Source: Dictyoglomus sp.
GTDB taxonomy: Bacteria; Dictyoglomota; Dictyoglomia; Dictyoglomales; Dictyoglomaceae
DNA length: 64,000 nucleotides
Assembly (NCBI GenBank): GCA_025060475.1
Contig: JANXBZ010000001.1
Coordinates: forward strand, 1 to 64,000
Reading direction: 5' to 3'
Under the pieces are notes generated by a model. That model saw only the letters and a program-made list of their open reading frames with translations, ran no database searches and was not told the DNA's origin. Below, piece after piece: positions 27,899 through 35,642 of the stretch. Within the stretch, counting starts at the first letter, position 1; each line of letters starts with the position of its first letter. The translations under genes were made by a program, and so were the position numbers.

Positions 27899-30463
27899 CT
27901 ATTTTAGTTCTGCCCAATTTTTCCCAATAGATAATTCCACTTTTAATGGGACAGAAAGACTAATAACATTTTCCATCTTTTCTTTTGCAATTTTTCCAAT
28001 CAAATCTATTTCTTCCTCTGGAGCTTCCAATATTAGTTCATCGTGAATCTGCAAAAGAATTCTCGATTTTAGATTTCTTTTTTCTAATTCTTTATAAATT
28101 TCAATCATAGAAAGCTTAATAATATCAGCAGAAGTTCCTTGAATAGGAGAATTTATAGCAATTCTTTCAGAAAGTTGTCTTAATTGTCTATTAGCACTAT
28201 TTATTTCAGGAAGATATCTTTTTCTTCCCAATAATGTCTTTACGTATCCCTTTTCCCTTGCAGTTTTTATGGATTCTTCAATATATTCCTTAACTTTTGG
28301 ATAATGTTGAAAATATTTCTCTATGAACTTTTCACATTCTTCTATAGAAAGTCCTGTTGCTTCCGAAAGACCCTTAGGAGTAATGCCATAAATTATTCCA
28401 AAATTTACTGCCTTCGCCTTAGCTCTTAAATTATCGTCTATTTTATCCTCGGGAATTCCAAAAATTTCCGATGCGGTTCTTCTATGAATATCTTTATCTT
28501 CTAAAAAAGCTTTAATTAGTTTTTCTTCTCCAGATAGATGTGCAAGAATTCTCAATTCTATTTGAGAATAATCTAAGGAAATAAAATACCATCCCTCTTC
28601 GGGAATAAAAGCTCTTCTTATCTTCTTACCTTCTTCACTTCTTATGGGTATATTTTGAAGATTGGGTTCACTACTACTTAACCTTCCTGTAGATGTTCCT
28701 GTAGGATTAAAACTACTATGAAGTCTTTGGGTTTTCGGATTTATCAGGCTTGGAATAGAATCAACATAAGTGCTTTTTAGCTTATAAAATTCCCTATATT
28801 CTAGGACTTTTCTTACTATAGGATGATAATTAATAAGTTCTTGAAGCGTTTCTTGAGAGGTTGAATAACCTGTTTTTCCCTTTTTTCTCGTAGGAAGTTT
28901 TAATCTTTCGTATAAAACCTCAGAAAGTTGCTTTGGAGAATTTATGTTAAATTTTACCCCTGCTAGTTGATAAATTTCTTCTTCAATTTTCAATAATCTT
29001 TCTCCCCACTCCCTTGATAGCTCTTTAATATACGAAATATCTACTTTTATTCCAAATTTTTCCATAGAATAAAGAACAGGTATTAACGGAATTTCAATCT
29101 CCCAAAATATTTTTTCCAATTCCTCTTCTTGTAATCTTTTTTCTAATATTTCCTTTAAAGGGATGAGATATCCTGAAAAAGTTTGAGGAAGAACTTTTGT
29201 CTCCCCAAAATATTCAGCAATGAGTACAGGAAGAGAATGATTTTGTCTCTCGGGATTAAGAAGATAAGATGCAATACTAACATCAAAAATTTTACCTGAT
29301 ATTTTTAAAGGAAAAAGGGAAAGATCCTTTTGAATATAAGAACCAATTTTTTCTATATTTGAAGATGCAAAAATCCGTTCTAATGAATCTCTATATTTTT
29401 CTAAATCTAAACTAGAAAGATAATATCCCTCTTTCTCTTTAAAGGAAAAGGAAAGTCCGTCTAAACTTTTATCTCCTAAGAACTTAAAAGCAAAAACCCC
29501 CTCTTTTTCAATCATTTTTTCGAAATCATCAGGATCAGGAACAGAGGACAAAACAATAGGAGAAGTTTCCATATGTGGAAATATTTTTGCAATTAAACTT
29601 TTCATCTCAAATCTCTCTAAAAATCTTAATAATTCCTCCTTCTTCAGTTCATTTTCATCATAAGGCTTCAAAGTAATTTTTTTGGGCAAAATTTTCAAAG
29701 ATACCAGTCTTATATTTCTTTCTAATATATCCCAGTTTTCTTCTATATTCTTTTTTATATCCTCATCAATATCTCTTAAACTAAATTTTAACGTTTCTAA
29801 AGAAGATACTTTTTCTAAAATTTTTACTGCTCTTTTTGGACCAATCCCTGGAATTCCTGGAATATTATCTGAATTATCTCCTACTAAAACCTTGAATAAG
29901 GGCAGTTTCCATGGTAAAACTCCAAATCTTTCTTTAACCTTAGATTCATCATATATATTAAACTCAGTTATTCCCCTCTGAGGATGAATAAGAAAGCAAT
30001 TTTCTGAAACCAGTTGAAGAAGATCCAAATCTCCAGAAAGAATATATATCTTCTTATCTTTATTTTGACAGACTACGGTAGCAATTAAATCATCTGCTTC
30101 AAGACCAGGTTCCTCTAATATGGGGATATTTATAATTCTTAAAAATTCCTTTATCCAAGGAATTTGTCGTCTTAAATCATCACCCATGGTAGGTCTTTGA
30201 GCCTTATATTCTTTATAAATCTTATGCCTAAAGGTAGGTTGAGGAAGATCAAAGGCAGATACTAAGTAGTTTGGTTTAAATTCATCAATAGCATTGAGAA
30301 AAATTCTTATAAATCCATAAAGAGCATTGGTCATTTCCCCACTTTTAGTTTTAAGAGAAGGAAGGGCATAATATACCCTATAAATTATACTAGATGCATC
30401 AATAACAAGAACTTTTTCTTCTTTTCTCTCCTCAACTAACTCCCAAAAAGTCTTCTGTTCCAT
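27899..30463 (-). CDS. polA: DNA polymerase I, proofreading domain degenerate
   Basis: An 854-residue family A polymerase. The 5'-3' nuclease domain (about 15-290) has VLVIDASSIIYRVYYALP, GLEADDLIA and VGDNSDNIPGIPGIGPKRA. The 3'-5' exonuclease-like domain (about 300-480) seems inactive: where active enzymes read FDTETxSLD it reads FKFLGDKSLD, and the last DxxxY motif is missing. The polymerase domain holds motif A ISLDYSQIELRILAHLSG, motif B RAKAKAVNFGIIYGITPKGL (Phe at the ddNTP-discriminating site) and motif C QIHDELILEAP. So this is a Taq-like, non-proofreading repair polymerase. It follows radC by two bases. Confidence 0.95.
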   Translation of the reverse strand: MEQKTFWELVEERKEEKVLVIDASSIIYRVYYALPSLKTKSGEMTNALYGFIRIFLNAIDEFKPNYLVSAFDLPQPTFRHKIYKEYKAQRPTMGDDLRRQIPWIKEFLRIINIPILEEPGLEADDLIATVVCQNKDKKIYILSGDLDLLQLVSENCFLIHPQRGITEFNIYDESKVKERFGVLPWKLPLFKVLVGDNSDNIPGIPGIGPKRAVKILEKVSSLETLKFSLRDIDEDIKKNIEENWDILERNIRLVSLKILPKKITLKPYDENELKKEELLRFLERFEMKSLIAKIFPHMETSPIVLSSVPDPDDFEKMIEKEGVFAFKFLGDKSLDGLSFSFKEKEGYYLSSLDLEKYRDSLERIFASSNIEKIGSYIQKDLSLFPLKISGKIFDVSIASYLLNPERQNHSLPVLIAEYFGETKVLPQTFSGYLIPLKEILEKRLQEEELEKIFWEIEIPLIPVLYSMEKFGIKVDISYIKELSREWGERLLKIEEEIYQLAGVKFNINSPKQLSEVLYERLKLPTRKKGKTGYSTSQETLQELINYHPIVRKVLEYREFYKLKSTYVDSIPSLINPKTQRLHSSFNPTGTSTGRLSSSEPNLQNIPIRSEEGKKIRRAFIPEEGWYFISLDYSQIELRILAHLSGEEKLIKAFLEDKDIHRRTASEIFGIPEDKIDDNLRAKAKAVNFGIIYGITPKGLSEATGLSIEECEKFIEKYFQHYPKVKEYIEESIKTAREKGYVKTLLGRKRYLPEINSANRQLRQLSERIAINSPIQGTSADIIKLSMIEIYKELEKRNLKSRILLQIHDELILEAPEEEIDLIGKIAKEKMENVISLSVPLKVELSIGKNWAELK

Positions 30464-30465
30464 GA

Positions 30466-31149
30466 TTAAATATAATTTTTTTCCTTTAAACTCAAAAATC
30501 TGTTATTTCCTATAATCAAATGATCTAAAACTTCTAACCCTATTATTTTTCCTGCTTCTATTATCCTTTTGGTAAATATTATATCTTCTTCACTGGGAGT
30601 AATATCACCAGAGGGATGATTATGAGCTAATATTATTTTCACAGCATTTTCTTGAAGAGCATATCTTAAAATTTCCCTTGGCTGAGCATAAACTACATTT
30701 AAATTCCCTTTTGCAATAAGTCTTTTACTTAAACAGTTATTTTTTGTGTTTAAATAGGCACAAAAAAGATGTTCCTCAAAGAGATTTAAAAAGTCTTCCT
30801 GAAAAAGTCTATATGCGGACTCAGGATTTTGAATACTTTCTTGAAAGAATTCCCTTTTATCTAATAAAATCCTTTTTCCCAGTTCAATACTTGCCTTAAT
30901 TTGAATAGCTTTTGTAATACCAATCCCTGGATATTTTATCAACTCTCCAATCCCAATCTCTGAAAGCCTTTTTAAACTTCCAAATTCCGATAAAATATTT
31001 TGAGCAAGATCCAATACCGATAAATTCCTACTACCAGTCCTTAAAATTATAGCAAGAAGTTCAGAGTCAGATAAACTTTGTCCTCCATAATGAAGAAATC
31101 TTTCTCTTGGTTTTTCATTCTTTGGAAGATCCTTAAGCTTTTTCCCCAT
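30466..31149 (-). CDS. radC: RadC-family JAB-domain protein
   Basis: A 227-residue protein: N-terminal helix-hairpin-helix region (DSELLAIILRTGSRNLSV, IKYPGIGITKAIQIKA) and C-terminal JAB/MPN metal domain with the full motif LAHNHPSGDITPSEED. The JAB domain resembles a metal-dependent hydrolase. The name is historical and a direct role in recombination repair is doubtful, but the place in this repair operon fits a DNA-related task. It overlaps the coiled-coil gene upstream by 17 bases. Confidence 0.9.
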   Translation of the reverse strand: MGKKLKDLPKNEKPRERFLHYGGQSLSDSELLAIILRTGSRNLSVLDLAQNILSEFGSLKRLSEIGIGELIKYPGIGITKAIQIKASIELGKRILLDKREFFQESIQNPESAYRLFQEDFLNLFEEHLFCAYLNTKNNCLSKRLIAKGNLNVVYAQPREILRYALQENAVKIILAHNHPSGDITPSEEDIIFTKRIIEAGKIIGLEVLDHLIIGNNRFLSLKEKNYI

Positions 31150-31531
31150 CTTCCGAAGGAGGAATCTTTTCTACATCCTCTGGTTCTAATTTTTCCTCTT
31201 CTGCTATTCTTTTAATTTCTTCTTTTTTATATTCAATATCTTTATTTAATTTATCAATTTTTCCAAAAAGTTCTAAAAAACTTTCTTTACTTATGTCCTT
31301 TCCTTCTTTATATAAATTATAAGCTCTTTCCCCAATATTTTTATAAACTTCCCTTATAGAACTTTCTAAACTCAAAATCTCTGCTTTTAATGCTCCAATT
31401 CTTGCTAACTTCCAAGATTCCTTACCCAAAGTCTTTGCTAAATCAACTATTGTTTCTCCCGCTTTTTTTGCAAAGGATCCAATTTGAGGTTTTAAATCCT
31501 CCCAAATCTTTTTCCATTTATCTTCTTTCAT
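31133..31531 (-). CDS. small coiled-coil protein, uncharacterised
   Basis: A 132-residue, highly charged helical protein. Residues about 1-40 form amphipathic helices (FAKKAGETIVDLAKTLGKES), and about 45-115 look like a helical hairpin or coiled coil ending in an acidic tail (EPEDVEKIPPSEDGEKA). No membrane segment, cysteine or known motif. I do not recognise the family. It starts two bases after the upstream pseudopilin stop and overlaps radC by 17 bases, bridging the pilus and repair blocks. Confidence 0.65.
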   Translation of the reverse strand: MKEDKWKKIWEDLKPQIGSFAKKAGETIVDLAKTLGKESWKLARIGALKAEILSLESSIREVYKNIGERAYNLYKEGKDISKESFLELFGKIDKLNKDIEYKKEEIKRIAEEEKLEPEDVEKIPPSEDGEKA

Positions 31532-31533
31532 AT

Positions 31534-31962
31534 TTATCTCTCTCCCATAATAACAATTCTATTTGAAAGAAGCAATAGTCTTTTATAATTATACCTATTC
31601 CTTACTATCAATGTATATGAATTTTCTACTGGGTCATAAGTATATGTTATTCTGTAATAATTGTTATTTTCATCAGAATAGGGCATATTATTATAAGGAT
31701 TTTGGGGCATTTCTCCCCCTGGAAGATACTTTTTTATCGCTTCTTTTAACTCATTAAGAGAATTTGCTCTAGGATAAATACCCTTTGTGTCTGTAGAATA
31801 CATCTCAATAGAGGTATGTAAAACTCTTAATGCATTTACTGCAGTATTTTCTCTTCCTTTTTCTATAAAGTTATAGTACCCGCCAATTCCTACTATTGAT
31901 AATATAGCAATAATAATTATAACTATAAGAAGTTCCACTAAAGTAAAACCATTTTTAAGCAT
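31534..31962 (-). CDS. type IV pilin-like / pseudopilin protein
   Basis: A 142-residue prepilin. A three-residue leader ends in Gly at the class III cleavage site: KNG|FTLVELLIVIIIIAILSIVG, with the Glu at mature position 5 needed for assembly. The globular part has the GspG-like layout LRVLHTSIEMYSTDTKGIYP and KKYLPGGEMPQNPYNNMPY, as in the second pilin upstream. It is probably a minor pilin or pseudopilin. A terminator after the upstream pilin gene precedes it, so it may rely on read-through or a weak promoter. Confidence 0.85.
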   Translation of the reverse strand: MLKNGFTLVELLIVIIIIAILSIVGIGGYYNFIEKGRENTAVNALRVLHTSIEMYSTDTKGIYPRANSLNELKEAIKKYLPGGEMPQNPYNNMPYSDENNNYYRITYTYDPVENSYTLIVRNRYNYKRLLLLSNRIVIMGER

Positions 31963-32014
31963 ATTTTTTATCTCCCCTAATTAATATGAGGCCCTTATAT
32001 AAGAACTTGATATA

Positions 32015-32048
32015 AAAAGGGGGAAAGATATTTCTCCTTCCCCCTTTT
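32015..32048 (-). terminator. terminator after the major pilin gene
   Basis: AAAAGGGGGAA (32015-32025) pairs with TTCCCCCTTTT (32038-32048) around a 12-base loop; the minus strand then continues TTTTTATA. It would let the pilin be expressed far above its downstream neighbour. Confidence 0.8.
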
Positions 32049-32071
32049 GAATTTCAAAATTTTTAAATAAG

Positions 32072-32506
32072 CTATTGTGTTGTTCCTTGGCTAGAAACTT
32101 GAATTACTGTCTTTGTGTTATCTTTTGCAAATCCTGTTATAGTATAGGTGGTTCCATCGGAATCATATCTAATTCTATATGCGTTTTCGTTACTGAGTAC
32201 ACTGTTTCCACTTGGGTTACCAAAGGCATATGGTTGATTTGTTGATGGATTCTTGGGAAATTCTCTGCCTGGTAGATAACTCTTGAAAGCAGTAGAAGTA
32301 AATTGGGTTGCTGTAGGATAATATCCTTGATTATCTGTCGCATACATTTCAAGAGATGTCTGAATTGTCTTTACTGCACTTCTTACCGCAGATTCCCTTG
32401 CTTTCTCAGTTGCTCCCATAAAGTTTGGAAGAGCTACTGCAGCCAAAATGGCAATAATTACAATAACAACCATTAACTCAATAAGAGTAAATCCCTTTTC
32501 TCTCAT
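32072..32506 (-). CDS. type IV major pilin-like protein
   Basis: A 144-residue prepilin with leader MREKG and cleavage before FTLIELMVVIVIIAILAAVALP, the canonical N-terminal helix with Glu5. The head contains IQTSLEMYATDNQGYYP and KSYLPGREFPKNPSTNQPY, the GspG-like pattern shared with the downstream pilin; no disulphide cysteines. A strong AAGGAGGTG ribosome site and its own terminator suggest this is the abundant subunit of the fibre. A possible promoter (TTGGAA, 18 bases, TAAAAT) lies upstream. Function: pilus fibre for motility, adhesion or DNA uptake (inference; comEC lies at the window's right end). Confidence 0.88.
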   Translation of the reverse strand: MREKGFTLIELMVVIVIIAILAAVALPNFMGATEKARESAVRSAVKTIQTSLEMYATDNQGYYPTATQFTSTAFKSYLPGREFPKNPSTNQPYAFGNPSGNSVLSNENAYRIRYDSDGTTYTITGFAKDNTKTVIQVSSQGTTQ

Positions 32507-32590
32507 CCTTTACACCTCCTTTCTATTATCTATTTTACTACTTTTATAAAAATTATTCCAAAAGAAAAGGGATTTTTGTCACAAATTTTT

Positions 32591-33319
32591 TTAAAAAATT
32601 TCCTTAGTTAATATTTCTTTTAATTTTTTTAGTGCATTTTTTAGTAATTTTGATACTTGTCCTTGAGAAATTTTTAAGTTTTTTGCAATTTCTGATTGGG
32701 TAAGGTCGTAATAAAAAATATAGTAAATTATTTTTCTTTGAATCTCTGGGAGAGAATTTATAGCCTGTTCTAAAGCAATCCTATCTTCGATAGGAAGTTG
32801 AAAGGAAACTAATCTTTCACTCTTTATCTTAGATAGATCTATTTCAAAATCTTCATCTTCTAAGGATAAAGAATAAAGAGCTTCTCTTGTTCTTAATAAT
32901 TCCAATACTCCTTCTTCTTTTAAATTCATTCTTTTTGCAATTTCTTTTGTATCTGGAAATCGTTTTTCTTTTTCTAAGAATTCGTAAATAATCTTTTCCA
33001 ATTCAAAAATCAGACTTTTAACAGTTTTCGGTATTTTAATCCTAGAAACTTTATCTCTTAAATAGTGAGTGATCTCTCCTCTTATAAAAAAAGATGCATA
33101 TGTTGAAAATTCTCCCTTTTCAGGATCATAATTTTCTATAGCTTTAATAAGACCAATATATCCTTCTTGAATTAAATCCTCAAGAGGTTCATTATAATCA
33201 GTAAATTTTTTTGCCCAATAATACACTAAATTACTGTTTTTCCTAACTATCTCTTCTAAAATCTTTTGATCCCTATTTTTTTTATATTCTTCTAAAAGTT
33301 TTAAATTAGTATCAATCAT
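32591..33319 (-). CDS. group 3 sigma-70-family factor
   Basis: A 242-residue alternative sigma factor. Region 2 is LEDLIQEGYIGLIKAIENYDPEKGEFSTYASFFIRGEI (-10 recognition), shown here only to locate it at about residues 46-83; region 3 is about 105-150; region 4 HTH is SEIAKNLKISQGQVSKLLKNALKKL near residue 215. It resembles SigB/F/G/FliA-type factors, with no region 1.1. It overlaps pilC by four bases and lies just before the major pilin gene, so it is encoded inside the pilus operon and may control pilin or envelope genes. No anti-sigma gene is adjacent. Which promoters it reads cannot be told from the window. Confidence 0.82.
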   Translation of the reverse strand: MIDTNLKLLEEYKKNRDQKILEEIVRKNSNLVYYWAKKFTDYNEPLEDLIQEGYIGLIKAIENYDPEKGEFSTYASFFIRGEITHYLRDKVSRIKIPKTVKSLIFELEKIIYEFLEKEKRFPDTKEIAKRMNLKEEGVLELLRTREALYSLSLEDEDFEIDLSKIKSERLVSFQLPIEDRIALEQAINSLPEIQRKIIYYIFYYDLTQSEIAKNLKISQGQVSKLLKNALKKLKEILTKEIF

Positions 33320-34539
33320 TTTATATATTGGAACATAGTAAATATGGGAAGATAGAGAGAAATAAGTATTCCTCCTGCAAGCCCACCAATTACTACTAAC
33401 ATTAAAGGTTCAATAAGAGAAGTCAAGCTTTCTATGGAATTCGCCAATTCTCTTTCATAGAAATCTCCAATTTTATTTAACATTAACTCTAAATTTCCAG
33501 ATTCCTCTCCCACTGATATCATATGAATCACCATAGGAGGAAAAATTTTACTATCTCTTAAAGGAGGAGCAATTTTCTCTCCTTCTCTTATCCTTTTACT
33601 AGCACTAATTATTGCCTTTGAAAACACACTATTTCCTACAGTTTGAGATACTAATTCTAAAGCTTGAAGAATAGGAACTCCTGTTTTTATTTGAGTTGCA
33701 AAAACTCTTGAGAAATTAACTATAGCACTTTTTTCTATAAGAGACCCCAGAAGAGGAGTTTTCAGAAGGTAAGCATCTATTTTTTCTTTTATTTTTGGAT
33801 TTTTTATTGCTCTAAATCCCCCATATATAAGACTAAAGAATACTCCTGAAACTATTAAAAAATTCTGTCTTAAAATTATGCTAATTTTTAAAATGATCGC
33901 AGTAGGAAGAGGTAATGGAGCACCCAGACTTTCAAACATATTGGCAAAGGTTGGAACCAAGAATATTAAAAGCCCTGCGGTAACTAAAATTGCAAAGATC
34001 AAAATTGCTACAGGATAAGTCATTGCAGATCTTATCTTTCCTCTTAATTCTTGTTGCTTTTCAAGTGTTGTTGCTAATCTCTCAAGAGTTTCATCTAAGG
34101 TTCCTGATGCCTCTGCAGCTTTTATCATGTTAGTGTAAAGTTTTGAAAAAACTAAAGGAAATTTGCTAAGAGCTTCAGAAAGAGCCATACCTTCGTCCAC
34201 ACCTTTTTGTATCTCTCTAACTATTGTTCTTAATGCTTTACTTTCTGTTTGCTCCGCAAGAATCTTTAACGCCGTAGCCATAGATAAACCTGAATTTATC
34301 ATAGTAGCAAACTGTCTTGTAAATATAACAAGATCATTTAACTTTACCTTTTTAGGTTTTTCTTCTTTACTGAAAGCTAGAGAGAAAAGACCTCGTTTTT
34401 TCTTTTCTTCAATCTTTACAGGTAAAAGTCCTTTTTCTCTTAAGAAATTTGCTACCTCTCTTATATCTTCCGCCTCTATTTCCCCTCTGACTAATTCTCC
34501 CCTAATATTTCTTGCATTATATTCAAAGGACTTAGCCAA
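33316..34539 (-). CDS. pilC: type IV pilus inner-membrane platform protein
   Basis: A 407-residue GspF/PilC protein. The N-terminal cytosolic extension (SFEYNARNIRGELVRGEIEA) is followed by two T2SSF repeats with LVIFTRQFATMINSGLSM (about residue 68) and IVNFSRVFATQIKTGVPIL (about 270), and three membrane helices (about 170-190, 220-240, 375-400). It anchors the PilB and PilT motors. Its stop overlaps the sigma factor start; it lies five bases after pilT. Confidence 0.92.
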   Translation of the reverse strand: MAKSFEYNARNIRGELVRGEIEAEDIREVANFLREKGLLPVKIEEKKKRGLFSLAFSKEEKPKKVKLNDLVIFTRQFATMINSGLSMATALKILAEQTESKALRTIVREIQKGVDEGMALSEALSKFPLVFSKLYTNMIKAAEASGTLDETLERLATTLEKQQELRGKIRSAMTYPVAILIFAILVTAGLLIFLVPTFANMFESLGAPLPLPTAIILKISIILRQNFLIVSGVFFSLIYGGFRAIKNPKIKEKIDAYLLKTPLLGSLIEKSAIVNFSRVFATQIKTGVPILQALELVSQTVGNSVFSKAIISASKRIREGEKIAPPLRDSKIFPPMVIHMISVGEESGNLELMLNKIGDFYERELANSIESLTSLIEPLMLVVIGGLAGGILISLYLPIFTMFQYIK

Positions 34540-34544
34540 TTAAA

Positions 34545-35627
34545 TCACCTCCTGGCCTCACCCCATAAAAGCCTTATAAGCTCTTCTTTGTTAACAGCCC
34601 TTTGAAGGGCAACTTCCTCAGTAACAAGATTTCTTCTAACCAAATCTGCTAAAGACTGATCCATTGTCTGCATTCCTAATTTCCCACTTGTTTGAATAAC
34701 ATTATAAATTTGAGGAGTCTTAGCTTCCCGAATCAAACTTCTCACCGCGGGAGTAGCTATTAATATTTCAACAGCAGGAACTCTCCTTGTTCCATCCTTT
34801 GTGGGTAATAACTGTTGAGATATTACTCCTTGAAGAACTCCAGAAAGCTGAACTCTAATCTGTTGTTGCTGATGGGCTGGAAATTGATCTACGATCCTTT
34901 CAACACTCTGGACTGCGTCTACAGTATGCAATGTCGCCATAACCAAATGCCCTGTTTCTGCTGCAGTAATAGCAATTGAAGTTGTCTCTAAATCTCTCAT
35001 CTCTCCTACTAAAATTACATCAGGATCTTCCCTTAATGCAGATCTTAAAGCATTAGCAAAAGAATGAGTATCTGTTCCTACTTCTCTCTGGTTAACTATG
35101 GACTTTTTATGAGTATGAAGATATTCTATAGGATCTTCAATAGTTATTATATGTTTACTAAAGTTTGTATTTATGTAATCAATCATTGACGCCAACGTCG
35201 TAGATTTTCCACTTCCTGTGGGCCCTGTAACTAAAATTAATCCTCTAGGTAGACTTGCTAATTCCTTAAGTACAGGTACAGGAAGACCTAATTCCTGAAA
35301 ACTTGGAATTTGCCAAGGTATAAGTCTAAAAGCAGCTGCAACACTATTCCTTTGAAAAAAGGCATTAACTCTAAATCTTCCTTCTCCCTTTACTCCCACA
35401 GAAAAATCTAATTCTCTTTTTTCTTGAAATCTTTGTTTATTTTCTTCGGTAAGAAGACTAAATATTAACTCAATAGTATCCTGGGGAGTCAAAGGAGAAT
35501 ATTGAGATTGAGGAATTAACTGCCCTTTAATTCTAAAGATAGGTGGGACTCCTACTGTTATATGCACATCAGAAGCATTCTTTTTAATAGCTTCTTGTAA
35601 AATATCTATCATAGAAAAATTTGGCAT
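34545..35627 (-). CDS. pilT: type IV pilus retraction ATPase
   Basis: A 360-residue secretion ATPase of the PilT class. Walker A VTGPTGSGKSTTLASMIDYI, Asp box TIEDPIEYLH, Walker B DPDVILVGEMRDLETTSIAI, His box ATLHTVDAVQSVERIVDQF, and the retraction motif AVRSLIREAKTPQI, PilT's AIRNLIRE equivalent. N-terminal PAS-like domain about 1-110. It powers pilus disassembly. AAGGAGGT ribosome site; 15 bases after pilB. Confidence 0.95.
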   Translation of the reverse strand: MPNFSMIDILQEAIKKNASDVHITVGVPPIFRIKGQLIPQSQYSPLTPQDTIELIFSLLTEENKQRFQEKRELDFSVGVKGEGRFRVNAFFQRNSVAAAFRLIPWQIPSFQELGLPVPVLKELASLPRGLILVTGPTGSGKSTTLASMIDYINTNFSKHIITIEDPIEYLHTHKKSIVNQREVGTDTHSFANALRSALREDPDVILVGEMRDLETTSIAITAAETGHLVMATLHTVDAVQSVERIVDQFPAHQQQQIRVQLSGVLQGVISQQLLPTKDGTRRVPAVEILIATPAVRSLIREAKTPQIYNVIQTSGKLGMQTMDQSLADLVRRNLVTEEVALQRAVNKEELIRLLWGEARR

Positions 35628-35642
35628 AATCTAAACCTCCTT

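Noticed and set aside
34163-34543. Plus-strand frame of 126 codons opposite pilC
   Set aside because: pilC is unmistakable on the minus strand; the antisense frame has no family features.
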